From NCBI RefSeq assembly GCF_009865215.1, contig NZ_WWJX01000948.1:1-32741 (forward strand): a stretch of DNA of 32,741 bases, written 5' to 3'. The first letter of the stretch is position 1. Every line of letters starts with the position of its first letter. Below, piece after piece: positions 16,704 through 24,612 of the stretch. Below the pieces are notes generated by a model that saw only the letters and a program-made list of their open reading frames with translations, had not been told where the DNA came from and searched no databases. Position numbers and translations under genes: made by a program. Source of the DNA: Streptomyces sp. SID3343 (GTDB taxonomy: Bacteria > Actinomycetota > Actinomycetes > Streptomycetales > Streptomycetaceae).

Positions 16704-18488
16704 TCAGCCGGTGAACGTGATTCTGTCCGCCGCCGGGGGCGCCAGCGGGGTGGTTGCCGTGGAGTGGGCGGTGAAGTAGGTCAGGAAGGCGTCCAGGTCG
16801 GATGGGCCGACCAGTTTGTTCGTGCCCGTCTTGAAGGCGGCGAAGCCGTCGCCGCCGCCGGTGAGGAACTCGTTCGCGGTGACCTTGTACGTCGCCGCCG
16901 GGTCGAGCGCGACGCCGTTCAGCTTGACGCTGCCGGCCACGATCTTGTCCGCGCCCGTCTTCGAGCGATCGGTCGTGTACGTCAGGCCCTTGGAGATTTG
17001 CAGGACCTTAGGACTCGCCGCGTTGCCGCCCGTGTACTGCTGCGCCAACACGTCCAGGATCGCCTGACCCTTGAGGTCGATGGTGTGCATCATGTTGGTG
17101 AACGGCTGGACGGTGAACGCCTCGCCGTACGTGACGACGCCGTCGCCTTCCGCGCCGGCCGCCGCGTATTGCAGGTCCGAGCGGATCCCGCCCGGGTTCA
17201 TGAACGCGATCTGCGCGCCGCCCTTGTCGGCCGGTGCCATCGCCTCCAGTTGCGCGTCGGCGATCAGGTCGCCCAGCGGCTGTTCGGGCGTGGTCGCGCC
17301 GCGCCCGCGGATGTCGCCGGTGATGTAGCCGATCGGCCGGTTCGCGACCGGCGCGGCCAGCTTCTGCCAGTCGGCGAGCAGTTGGGTGACGTCCGGCGCC
17401 TTGGGCGTCTCGCGTCGTACGACCTGGTTTTGCGCCTTGACCGACGTGCGCACGATGTCGCGCGTGCGCTTGTCGTAGGTGGCGTCGATCTGCGTGTACA
17501 TCTTGCCGAACGACGACGCGCTCGTCACCATCCGCGGCTGACCCGCCGGGTCGGGGATGTTGCACGAGTACGCCTGGTGCGTGTGGCCGGTGACGACCAT
17601 GTCGATCGCCGGGTCCAGGCCCTTGGCGATGTCGACGACCGGGCCCGAAAGGCCCAGGTTGCCACCCGCGTTGCAGTCGTAGTTGTACGCGTTGCTCGTG
17701 GGCAGGCCGCCTTCGTGCAGGAGCACGACGATCGACTCGACGCCGAACAGCCGCAGCCACGGCACGATCGCGTTGGCGGTCTTGATCTCGTCCTTGAACT
17801 TCAGGCCCTTGACGCCCGCGGCCGTGACGATGTCCGGCGTGCCTTCGAGCGTCATGCCGATGAAGCCGATACGCGCGCCGTTGACGTTCTTGACGCTGAC
17901 CGGTGCCAGGATCGGCAGCCCGGTGCGCTCGTCGAGCACGTTGGCGGCCAGGTACGGGAAGTCGGCGCCCTCGAAGCTGCGCCCCGGCGTGTAGCAACCG
18001 TCCGTCGGGTGGCAGCCGCCGTACTGCATGCGCTGCAGTTCCTTGCGGCCCTCGTCGAACTCGTGGTTGCCCACCGAGGTGACGTCGAGGCCGATCTTGT
18101 TGAGCGCCTCGATGGTGGGTTCGTCGTGGAACAGACCCGACAGGAGCGGGCTCGCGCCGATCATGTCGCCGGCCGCGACGGTCAGCGAGTTCGGGTTCTT
18201 GGCACGGGCCTCGCGCAGCTGCGTGGCCAGGTGCTCGATGCCACCCGCCGGAATCGAGACGGGCTTGCCGTCGGGACCGATCTCGGTGACGTTGCCGGCG
18301 GAACCCTGCGGTTCCTCCAGGTTGCCGTGCAGGTCGTTGAGCGCGAGGAGTTGGAGGTCCATCGTGCGTGCGGGGCGGTCCTGACCGCCGCGCATGTCCG
18401 CCGAGGCGGTGCCGCCGGCGGCGAGCAGGCTCGCGGCGACCAGGCCGGTGAGGGCGAGCCGACCGCGGCGTCGTCTTGTCCCGAGCAT
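16704..18488 (-). CDS. Secreted bifunctional 5'-nucleotidase / metallophosphatase
   Basis: Extracellular UshA-like enzyme that strips phosphate from nucleotides. The 594-residue protein opens with a signal peptide (TRRRRGRLALTGLVAASLLA, probable cleavage after TASA at residue 30). The two-metal phosphatase domain follows with NDLHGN (51-56), GD (107-108), GNHEFDEG (140-147) and GHTH (301-304). The C-terminal nucleotide-specificity domain has NPGGIRSDL and TGGGDGF. All metal ligands are present. The ATG at 18486-18488 follows GAAGGGA; the frame is open to 18596. It is divergent from the PP2C-like gene, and the shared 250-bp region contains a possible PHO box. Confidence 0.94.
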   Translation of the reverse strand: MLGTRRRRGRLALTGLVAASLLAAGGTASADMRGGQDRPARTMDLQLLALNDLHGNLEEPQGSAGNVTEIGPDGKPVSIPAGGIEHLATQLREARAKNPNSLTVAAGDMIGASPLLSGLFHDEPTIEALNKIGLDVTSVGNHEFDEGRKELQRMQYGGCHPTDGCYTPGRSFEGADFPYLAANVLDERTGLPILAPVSVKNVNGARIGFIGMTLEGTPDIVTAAGVKGLKFKDEIKTANAIVPWLRLFGVESIVVLLHEGGLPTSNAYNYDCNAGGNLGLSGPVVDIAKGLDPAIDMVVTGHTHQAYSCNIPDPAGQPRMVTSASSFGKMYTQIDATYDKRTRDIVRTSVKAQNQVVRRETPKAPDVTQLLADWQKLAAPVANRPIGYITGDIRGRGATTPEQPLGDLIADAQLEAMAPADKGGAQIAFMNPGGIRSDLQYAAAGAEGDGVVTYGEAFTVQPFTNMMHTIDLKGQAILDVLAQQYTGGNAASPKVLQISKGLTYTTDRSKTGADKIVAGSVKLNGVALDPAATYKVTANEFLTGGGDGFAAFKTGTNKLVGPSDLDAFLTYFTAHSTATTPLAPPAADRITFTG

Positions 18489-18498
18489 GGGATCCCTT

Positions 18499-18536
18499 CG
18501 GTGACGCGCGTACCGCCCACGGCGGTGACGCGCGTA
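18499..18536. repeat. 14-bp direct repeat in the nucleotidase leader
   Basis: CGGTGACGCGCGTA occurs exactly at 18499-18512 and 18523-18536, 24 bp apart, just upstream of the nucleotidase start codon. The spacing is slightly over two helical turns, so it could be a paired operator or simply a local duplication. Confidence 0.7.
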
Positions 18537-18608
18537 GAAATAGGCACGAGAAGGTGTGTCGAAGGCAGAGATTAAGGGTTGCAAACCGGCGCGCACGAGA
18601 CCCGACGC

Positions 18609-18637
18609 GAAACAGTTGCGTGAAACCGCTGTGAATT
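18609..18637 (-). promoter_or_regulatory. Candidate PHO box (PhoP site) before the nucleotidase gene
   Basis: Read on the minus strand, ATTCACAGCGG and TTTCACGCAAC follow one another, placing two TTCAC cores exactly 11 bp apart (complement GTGAA at 18631-18635 and 18620-18624). A weaker third unit (TGTTTCGCGTC) follows in register. Streptomyces PHO boxes are 11-bp direct repeats with a GTTCACC core. A secreted nucleotidase is a natural Pho-regulon gene. The site lies about 130 bp before the start codon. Confidence 0.45.
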
Positions 18638-18739
18638 TTCCGACGCTTTTCCCGGAGCAGGCATGATCATCGGCCGTTTCCCGATACCGAGAGCGGGGCA
18701 GCCGTACGGCGTGGCGCCTAAAAGGGAGGGATGTCCGCG

Positions 18740-19552
18740 ATGCGCGTGGAATTCGCTACCGAACCGGGTCATCCGGGCAAACCGAACGAGGACTTCGTCG
18801 TCGCGGGCCCGACGACGCTGGTGCTGCTCGACGGCGTGACGTCGCCCGCCGACAACGGCTGCAAGCACGGGGTGAACTGGTTCGTGGAGCGCCTGGGCTC
18901 CGCGCTGTTCACCCACAGCGGGGGTCGGCCCGACCGGTCGCTCGGCGAGTGTCTGCACGACGCGATCGAGGACACCGCCGCGCTGCACGTCGACGCGTGC
19001 GACCTCGTGCGACCCGACGCACCGGCCGCGACGGTCGTGGTCGCGCGGATCATCGAGGACCGACTGGAGTACCTCGTGCTGTCCGACTCGACGCTGCTGA
19101 TCGAGGGCGAGGACGACCTGACGGTGATCACCGACGACCGCACGGATGTGATCGGTGGGCCGTTGCGCCGGGCCCGGGACGCGCACCCGGTGGGCACGCC
19201 CGCCTACTTGACGGCCCATCAGACGTATCTGGACACCCTTCGGGCGGCCCGTAACGTACCCGGTGGCTACTGGGTCGCGGCGGCGGATCCCGCAGCCGCG
19301 AGCGAGGCGCTGACGGGCACGCTGAGACTCTCCGACGTCCAGGCGCTCGCGGCGCTCACCGACGGCGCCAGTCGGCTCGTGGACCGCTTCGGCTTGAGCG
19401 ACTGGGACGGACTGATGACCGTGCTGCGGCACTTCGGACCCGCGGAACTGCTCGCGCGGGTGCGCGCCGCGGAGGCCTCCGACGCGGACGGCGCCCGCTG
19501 GCCGCGCGGGAAGACCTGCGACGACGCGACGGCGGTGTGGGCACTGATCTAG
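18740..19552 (+). CDS. PP2C-family protein phosphatase-like protein
   Basis: Cytosolic protein of 270 residues with the PP2C pattern of metal-binding acidic motifs: PNED (15-18), LLDGVTSP (29-36), LSDST (114-118), LTDGAS (207-212) and CDDATAV (260-266). It matches the small stand-alone actinomycete proteins annotated as protein phosphatase 2C domain proteins. It has no transmembrane or sensor domain. The substrate is unknown. The second ATG (18740) is preferred: GGGAGGG ends right at the first ATG (18731), leaving no spacing, but lies 9 bases from the second. It is divergent from the nucleotidase gene and convergent with glutathione peroxidase. Confidence 0.85.
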   Translation: MRVEFATEPGHPGKPNEDFVVAGPTTLVLLDGVTSPADNGCKHGVNWFVERLGSALFTHSGGRPDRSLGECLHDAIEDTAALHVDACDLVRPDAPAATVVVARIIEDRLEYLVLSDSTLLIEGEDDLTVITDDRTDVIGGPLRRARDAHPVGTPAYLTAHQTYLDTLRAARNVPGGYWVAAADPAAASEALTGTLRLSDVQALAALTDGASRLVDRFGLSDWDGLMTVLRHFGPAELLARVRAAEASDADGARWPRGKTCDDATAVWALI

Positions 19553-19553
19553 C

Positions 19554-19592
19554 CGGTGCCGTGACCGAAGACCTCACCGGTTCTCGGCACCG
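19554..19592. terminator. Shared terminator between the PP2C-like gene and the glutathione peroxidase gene
   Basis: CGGTGCCG (19554-19561) and CGGCACCG (19585-19592) form an 8-bp stem in the 85-bp gap between these convergent genes. It directly follows the PP2C-like stop codon. Confidence 0.45.
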
Positions 19593-19637
19593 CCGGCAGC
19601 GGGCGGCGCGACGCGCCGACCGACTGCCGAGGCATCG

Positions 19638-20129
19638 CTACTTCGGGAGCACGCTCTCGATCGCGGCGATCAGGTTCGGGTCGTGCGGATCGGTCTTCGG
19701 ACGGAACCGGCCGACGATGGCGCCCTCCGCGGAGAGCAGGAACTTCTCGAAGTTCCACTGCACGTCACCCGCGGCGCCCTCGGCGTCGGAGGCCGCGGCG
19801 AGCACGTCGTACAGCGGGTGCCGGTCCTGGCCGTTGACGTCGATCTTCTCGGTGAGCGGGAACGTTACGCCGTAGGTCGTCGAGCAGAACTCCTGGATCT
19901 CCTCGGCGCTGCCCGGTTCCTGCCCCATGAACTGGTTGCACGGGACGCCCACGACGGTGAAGCCGCGCGCGCCCAGTTCCTTCTGCAGTTCCTCGAGGCC
20001 GGTGTACTGGGGGGTCAGACCACACTTGGACGCGACGTTGACGACGAGGGCGACCTTGCCCTCGGTGACGCCGCCCAGGGTCGTGGTCTCCCCCTCCAGC
20101 GTGGCGATGGGGGTATCGAGGATGCCCAT
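19638..20129 (-). CDS. Glutathione peroxidase family thiol peroxidase
   Basis: Cytosolic peroxidase reducing hydrogen peroxide or lipid hydroperoxides. The 163-residue protein has the catalytic tetrad of the family: Cys36 in NVASKCGLTPQY, Gln67 in PCNQF, Trp125 and Asn126 in WNFEKF. Cys is present rather than selenocysteine. Cys82 (EEIQEFCSTTYGV) stands where the resolving Cys of thioredoxin-dependent members lies, so thioredoxin or mycothiol is the more likely reductant in an actinomycete; that is inference. The second ATG (20127-20129) is taken since AGGAAGG then has 9-base spacing; the first at 20135 has only 3. Confidence 0.94.
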   Translation of the reverse strand: MGILDTPIATLEGETTTLGGVTEGKVALVVNVASKCGLTPQYTGLEELQKELGARGFTVVGVPCNQFMGQEPGSAEEIQEFCSTTYGVTFPLTEKIDVNGQDRHPLYDVLAAASDAEGAAGDVQWNFEKFLLSAEGAIVGRFRPKTDPHDPNLIAAIESVLPK

Positions 20130-20216
20130 GATCATTGTCCTTCCTGCCGATTGCCCCGCCGTGGGGCGAGTGCGGACTCGACGCTATCGAGCACAGCCGA
20201 AGGCTGCCCGACTCGG

Positions 20217-21131
20217 TCAGGCCGAACCACCCTGCCGGGTTGCGTACACGTTCGCCAGGCCGGTCCGCCAGTCCACCGTGCACGGACCGGTCAGGGCCGC
20301 GCGCCGGGTGGTGTCCTGGATCTGTCCACGCAGCGTGCCGGGCTGCGTACGGACCACCACCGTCGCGGACGTACCGGTGAGCTCGCCCATGTGGGCCGCC
20401 CACTCCTGTACGGCGACCGGTTCGTCCCCACCCCAGTTGACCACGGTCGCCGGCGTGGACGCGGCGTCGAGCAGGGCCGCGGTCTGACCGTTGATGTCGT
20501 CCTGGTGGATCGGGCTGTACATGCACGGGTCCCACCGCGTGACCACGGGCTCGCCCGCCGCGACGGCGTCGAGGTGCATCGTGGGCAGGCCGCCGCCCGG
20601 GCCGTACGACGCGTTCATCCGCGCGATCACCACGGGAAGGTCGAACGCGCGGGCGCAGTAGCGCGACACCGCCTCCTCGGCGGTCTTGGACACCGAGTAC
20701 GTCGGCGCGTGGCTCACGTTGGAGTCGCCGAGCGGGTCGCTCTCGCGAAAGACGTGCATCGGGTCCTCGTGCGGCTTGAACACCGACGCGGTGGACATCA
20801 CCAGGGCGGCCTTGGCCCGCCGGCAGTGCTGAAGCAGCAGCCCGGTCCCCTCGGCGTTGACGCGCAGCGCCTCGTCGTAGTCCAGCCCCGGACCCTGGAA
20901 CGTGGCCAGGTGCAGGACGTACGTGAAGTCCTCGGGCAGGTCGTCGAAATCACCCGAGCCCAGGTCCACCGCGCGCGTGGTCACCCCGAGGGCGTCGACG
21001 CGCCCCCGATCCTCGGCGTTCGAGAACCGGGCGATGCCCCACACCTCGTTGTCGCGGGACAGGAACTCGGTCAGCGGGTAGGCGATCTGGCCCGCGGGAC
21101 CGGTGATCAGAATCTTCTCGCCCGACAGCAT
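20217..21131 (-). CDS. NAD-dependent epimerase/dehydratase family protein
   Basis: Extended short-chain dehydrogenase of 304 residues. The Rossmann loop GPAGQIA (11-17) matches the GxxGxxA/G pattern, an acidic-free ARFSN follows the second strand, STASVF carries the catalytic Ser/Thr, and YSVSK (145-149) the catalytic Tyr-Lys. It therefore should oxidise, reduce or epimerise a sugar nucleotide or similar carbonyl substrate; which one cannot be told. GAGGAG lies 6 bases before the ATG. It is a single gene upstream of the glutathione peroxidase gene (87 bp apart, same strand, possibly cotranscribed). The DNA before it carries a striking repeat cluster and a palindrome. Confidence 0.92.
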   Translation of the reverse strand: MLSGEKILITGPAGQIAYPLTEFLSRDNEVWGIARFSNAEDRGRVDALGVTTRAVDLGSGDFDDLPEDFTYVLHLATFQGPGLDYDEALRVNAEGTGLLLQHCRRAKAALVMSTASVFKPHEDPMHVFRESDPLGDSNVSHAPTYSVSKTAEEAVSRYCARAFDLPVVIARMNASYGPGGGLPTMHLDAVAAGEPVVTRWDPCMYSPIHQDDINGQTAALLDAASTPATVVNWGGDEPVAVQEWAAHMGELTGTSATVVVRTQPGTLRGQIQDTTRRAALTGPCTVDWRTGLANVYATRQGGSA

Positions 21132-21183
21132 GCGGCTCCTCGGAGAACTCGACGAATGAACTCGAAGCTCGACAGCGCTCGAT

Positions 21184-21245
21184 GTTCGACGGCGTTCGAC
21201 GTTCGACGGCGTTCGACGATGTTCGTCGGTACGTCTGACGTACCG
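21184..21245. promoter_or_regulatory. Phased GTTCGAC repeats plus palindrome upstream of the epimerase gene
   Basis: GTTCGAC occurs at 21184, 21194, 21201 and 21211, with a variant GTTCGTC at 21221; four of the five starts are 10 bp apart in pairs. Immediately after is a perfect 8-bp inverted repeat CGGTACGT-CTG-ACGTACCG (21227-21245), typical of a dimeric repressor site. All lie 50-115 bp upstream of the epimerase start, where a promoter is expected. Confidence 0.6.
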
Positions 21246-21304
21246 TCATATCCGAGACCGGGCAGGGAGACCAGCGAAGCCGCACGTGTCGCAGGACACC
21301 CGAC

Positions 21305-21337
21305 GGCGCCCTCCGCATGGGGGTGACGGAGGGCGCC
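21305..21337 (-). terminator. Roadblock gene terminator
   Basis: GGCGCCCTCCG (21305-21315) pairs perfectly with CGGAGGGCGCC (21327-21337), with an 11-base loop, about 65 bp after the roadblock stop codon. ACCC/GGGT extends the stem across a 3-base bulge. Confidence 0.65.
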
Positions 21338-21401
21338 GGGTATCGAGGAACGGTCTGCGCACGCGGGACCGGACACAGATCCGGGCGCCGCGTTCGAACG
21401 C

Positions 21402-21773
21402 TCAGACCTCGATCTCCTCCTCGATACGTTTGAGGCTGTGCCGCGCCATGGCGAGGTTGGCTCGGTCCTTGAGCAGCACGAGGTACAGGAACAGGCCCTT
21501 GCCGGCCCGACCGGTCAGCGGTCGGATCACGTGGTATTGCCTGCCGAGCGTGATCAGGATGTCCTCGATCTGGTCACCGAGTTGCAGCATCTCCATCGTG
21601 CGCATCTTCGCGCGCATCACGTCGGTGTTTCCTGCGGCGGCCACGTTGAGGTCGAGTTCGTTGCCGGTGCCGAGAACTCCGAGTGCCATTCCGCTCGTGT
21701 AGTCGACGAGGGCGACACCGATAGCCCCCTCGATCGTCATTGCTTCCTTGAGGGCCGTTTCCATATTGGCCAT
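21402..21773 (-). CDS. Roadblock/LC7 domain protein
   Basis: The 123-residue product is one roadblock/LC7 domain, the fold of MglB-like partners of small GTPases. The pattern is close to actinomycete members: MANMETALKEAMTIEGAIGV, VDYTSGMALG, AAGNTDVMRAK, EDILITLGRQYHVIRPL, GLFLYLVLLKDRANLAMARH and an acidic end. The ATG at 21771-21773 is preferred because GGAGGAATTC precedes it directly. The same frame is open to 22442, and a second well-placed start exists at 22124 (AGGAAGG upstream), which would add a 117-residue disordered Pro/Asp-rich head. Streptomyces often carry such proteins in conservon-type operons with a histidine kinase and a GTPase; none of those lie here. Confidence 0.88.
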   Translation of the reverse strand: MANMETALKEAMTIEGAIGVALVDYTSGMALGVLGTGNELDLNVAAAGNTDVMRAKMRTMEMLQLGDQIEDILITLGRQYHVIRPLTGRAGKGLFLYLVLLKDRANLAMARHSLKRIEEEIEV

Positions 21774-22670
21774 GAATTCCTCCGGCGCGATCGGCGGTGC
21801 GGTATTGTGCTGAATTCCGTCGGAGCCGCTCTCGGCAACCGGGACAGTGGTCGACGAGGACGCGGGAATCGCGATCGACGTCGGCACAGACATCGGATCC
21901 GGATCGGGATCGGGGGCAAGGGCGGGGCCGGGGTCGAGTCCGGCTTCGATCGGCGCTTCGACCGGGGTCCCCGCGCCGAAACCGGCGTCGATTCCCGGGT
22001 CTGCAACGACATCGGCGTCGGCAACGGCGTCGGCAACGACATCGACCGGCGGGCTCTCCGGCATGCTCGGCGGGTCGCCCGGCCGGCGCCGGGACGGCCT
22101 CGATCGGCGCGGTGGTCGGCTCATCTCCGCCCTTCCTCGCCTGCCCGAATTCGGGGTTCCCGTCGCCGCGGTCGTCGGCGCGGTCCCTGTCGCGCGCACT
22201 CCGGAAAGCGTCGCGTCCCCCGCACCGAAACAGGGGATTGCTGCCACTCCCCAAGCACCGGTACTCGCTGCCCCCGTCGAATGCACGCCCCCGCCCTTCA
22301 ATCCACACCCACGTTTCCCCGTCCGCCCTCCACGCTTTCCTGGCGCACGCCACGCTTTCCCGCGCCGCACGTTCGCCCGCCAAGCTTTCGGACGTCGATC
22401 CCCCGCGCGCCGATTCCCATTTCTCCCGGCACCGGTGCTCACTGGACGGCAGCGTAGAAGTGCCGCGGAGCACCCCGCAGGGATATTCGCCTTAATATTC
22501 GAAAACCCGATGTCCGACGGATCGGCGGGCTAGAATCCGCCGCCGCCCGCGAACGGGCCTGCTCCGGGTATGGCCGGCGGATGTGACGCACGAGTAACGT
22601 CGGTGGCAGGTCCCCATCCGGCCTTCCTGCCCGCCGGGACACGATGCCCGAGCAGTTCGAGGAGACGACC
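21774..22670. other. Long region between the roadblock and aldolase genes
   Basis: About 900 bp. The part 21774-22124 may encode an N-terminal extension of the roadblock protein (DPDPDP stretch, VADAVADADVVADP repeat) from an ATG at 22122-22124. The rest, 22125-22670, shows no supported gene. It has exact 11-bp repeats CCACGCTTTCC at 22330-22340 and 22350-22360 and related copies. A locally AT-rich patch with two ATATTCG copies (about 22483 and 22495) includes TAATAT at 22493-22498, a good -10 match on the plus strand without a clear -35. It probably holds divergent promoters. Confidence 0.5.
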
Positions 22671-23543
22671 ATGTCCGGCACCGAAGCACCTCAGTCCCAG
22701 GGCCCGAAGCCCGAGTCGCGGACCAAGCCGCAGCCCGTGTCGCCGTCGGATCTGAGCTTCGCGCTGCCCGCCACGTTCGAGACCGTCGCGCAGGAGCGCC
22801 GGCACCGCAAGGAGCGGCTGACCGCTGCCCTGCGCCTGTTCGGTCGGTTCGGATTCGAGGAGGGCGTCGCGGGCCACATCACCGCGCGCGACCCGGAGCT
22901 CACCGACCACTTCTGGGTGAACCCCTTCGGGATGTCCTTCAAGCACATCACCGTGGACGACCTGATCCTGGTCAACCACGAGGGCCAGGTCGTCGAGGGT
23001 CGGTTCCACGTCAACCAGGCCGCGTTCGCGATCCACTCGCAGATCCACGCGGCGCGCCCCGACGTGGTCGCGGCGGCGCACAGCCACTCCACCCACGGGC
23101 GCGCGATGGCCGCGCTCGGCGTCAAGCTCGAACCGATCACGCAGGACGTGTGTCCGTTCTACGAGGACCACGAGGTCTTCGACGACTACGCGGGGGTGGT
23201 GCTCGACGCCGACGAGGGACGGCGGATTGCCAAGACCCTCGGTGCCCACAAGGCGCTCATCCTGCGCAACCACGGCCTGCTGACGGTCGGCCAGTCGGTC
23301 GACGCGGCGGCGTGGTGGTTCATCACGATGGAGCGGTCGTGCCAGGTGCAGTTGCTCGCGAAGGCGGCCGGCGAGGTCAGGCACATCTCGCCGGAGAACG
23401 CGAGGCTGACCCGCGACCAGCTCGGCAACGACACCGTCGCGTGGATCAACTACAAGCCGCTCTACGACGTGATCACCCGCTCCGAGCCGGATCTGTTCGG
23501 TGTGGACGGCCCGATGGACGCTTCCCAGGGCGCTTCCGAGTGA
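22671..23543 (+). CDS. Class II aldolase/adducin family protein
   Basis: Cytosolic protein of 290 residues with an initial disordered Pro/Lys-rich stretch (1-30) followed by the class II aldolase fold. The metal-binding histidines are present: HSHSTHG (His137, His139) and RNHGLLTVG (His201). The acidic residue that acts as base in L-fuculose- or ribulose-phosphate aldolases is not found before IHSQIHAARPDV; the site reads NQAAFAIH, as in the adducin-like subgroup. The reaction therefore cannot be assigned. The ATG at 22671 is chosen because GAGGAG lies 7 bases upstream; the in-frame ATG at 22644 has no ribosome site. It is a single gene, divergent from the roadblock gene. Confidence 0.9.
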   Translation: MSGTEAPQSQGPKPESRTKPQPVSPSDLSFALPATFETVAQERRHRKERLTAALRLFGRFGFEEGVAGHITARDPELTDHFWVNPFGMSFKHITVDDLILVNHEGQVVEGRFHVNQAAFAIHSQIHAARPDVVAAAHSHSTHGRAMAALGVKLEPITQDVCPFYEDHEVFDDYAGVVLDADEGRRIAKTLGAHKALILRNHGLLTVGQSVDAAAWWFITMERSCQVQLLAKAAGEVRHISPENARLTRDQLGNDTVAWINYKPLYDVITRSEPDLFGVDGPMDASQGASE

Positions 23544-23712
23544 CCCGCCCCGCTCACATGTGACCGAATCACCCCACTTTCCGAACGAGCCAACCCGCTT
23601 TCCGGACGAATCTCGCCGCCTGCTCGATCCTGTGTCCGCCGAGCGGGGGCAATCTCGGCGATATCCGACCGCACCGGGAATCAACCCGCCCGGTTGCGGA
23701 AAGTAGGAAGGC

Positions 23713-24252
23713 ATGTACGAACGGAGCCTTCCTCGGCAGCTCGGCCGGTCCGCGCGCCCGATCGTGGCTCGACTGTGGCTGCCCGCGACCGACGGCGTCG
23801 GCGATACGTCCGTGGTCGCCCGCCGGATCGCCCAGTTCGCGGTCGACGCCGTCGCATCCATGTGCCTGGCCGGTGCGGCGATGCTCCTGTTCGTGTTGTT
23901 GCCCACGCACGCCGACGGCTCGATCCGCAGCGGTCCGCTGTCCACGACCATCACGGCGGGCGTGGGGTGTGTCGCGCTCGCGATCCTGCTTTGGTACTGG
24001 GTTCTGCGGCCCGCCGGGCACGACGGGCGCACGTGGGGCATGCAGGTGCTCGGCATCCGCGTGGTCGACCTCTCCGGCGGCCGGGCATCGCGGCGTCAAC
24101 TGGGTGTTCGCTGGCTTTTGTTGTTCGTCGACGCGCTCGCGCTCGGCGCCATCGGTCTGATCGCGATACTCACGAGCGAACGCCGGCAACGGCTCGGCGA
24201 CCGGCTGGCCGGCACGTTGGTGGTGCGCGGCCGAGGCCCGGGTCTGGTCTGA
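23713..24252 (+). CDS. RDD family membrane protein
   Basis: Inner-membrane protein of 179 residues. The family traits are visible: ARRIAQFAVDAVASM at the start of the first membrane segment (Arg and Asp conserved), a second segment near residues 78-97 (TAGVGCVALAILLWYWVL), GRTWGMQVLGIRVVD, a third segment (WLLLFVDALALGAIGLIAIL, about 133-152) and the closing RRQRLGDRLAGTLVV. RDD proteins have been linked to ion (Na/H) exchange in some bacteria, but most are unassigned. The ATG follows GGAAGGC. It lies between the aldolase gene and the cobalamin riboswitch and seems a single-gene unit. Confidence 0.9.
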   Translation: MYERSLPRQLGRSARPIVARLWLPATDGVGDTSVVARRIAQFAVDAVASMCLAGAAMLLFVLLPTHADGSIRSGPLSTTITAGVGCVALAILLWYWVLRPAGHDGRTWGMQVLGIRVVDLSGGRASRRQLGVRWLLLFVDALALGAIGLIAILTSERRQRLGDRLAGTLVVRGRGPGLV

Positions 24253-24371
24253 GCGCACGCCCGGGCGCCGACGAGGTTCGGCCGAGGTCGTGAGGCGAGC
24301 GAGGCGTGCGTGGGCGCACCGTGCGATTTCGCCCGGCAATTGCCACCTTGTCGACAGGTCCATCCGACCAC

Positions 24372-24566
24372 TAGTGTCGGCTCGCCGTGGTGCTCGGGAA
24401 GCCGGTTCGATGCCGGCGCGGCCCTCGCCACTGTGATCGGGGAGTTCTCCTCCACTCCTGCGGAAACGTTGAATCGTCGTCCGCAGGCAAGCCACTGGTA
24501 CCGCTTTGTCTGCGGCACCGGGAAGGCGGAGGCGTGAACGTACGACCCGTCAGCCAGGAGACCGGC
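24372..24566 (+). ncRNA. Cobalamin (AdoCbl) riboswitch
   Basis: The leader of cbiM contains the conserved elements in order: GGGAAGCCGGT (from 24397), GATGCCGGCGCGGCCCTCGC followed by CACTGTGA (about 24409-24437), GCAAGCCACTGG (about 24487-24499), CCGGGAAGGCGGAGGCG (about 24519-24535) and the terminal GCCAGGAGACC (24553-24563). The match to the class I B12 riboswitch is strong, and the downstream genes are cobalt uptake. Coenzyme B12 binding is expected to lower cbiMNQO expression, probably by blocking translation. The outer limits are approximate. Confidence 0.93.
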
Positions 24567-24612
24567 CACGGCGATCGTCCGTCCACGAGGTGTTGGAGAG
24601 GGACCCTTCCTC

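Noticed and set aside
18489..18596. Upstream start for the nucleotidase
   Set aside because: The added residues (YARHRRGRYARHRRD) translate the 14-bp direct repeat and would place charged residues before the signal peptide; the ATG at 18488 has a ribosome site.
22125..22442. Longest form of the roadblock frame (start 22442)
   Set aside because: This part is Arg/Gly/Trp-rich shadow-like sequence over DNA repeats, and two better starts with ribosome sites lie downstream.
24253..24310. Terminator after the RDD gene
   Set aside because: CGCACGCC and GGCGTGCG can pair but are about 40 bases apart without inner structure; too weak to list.
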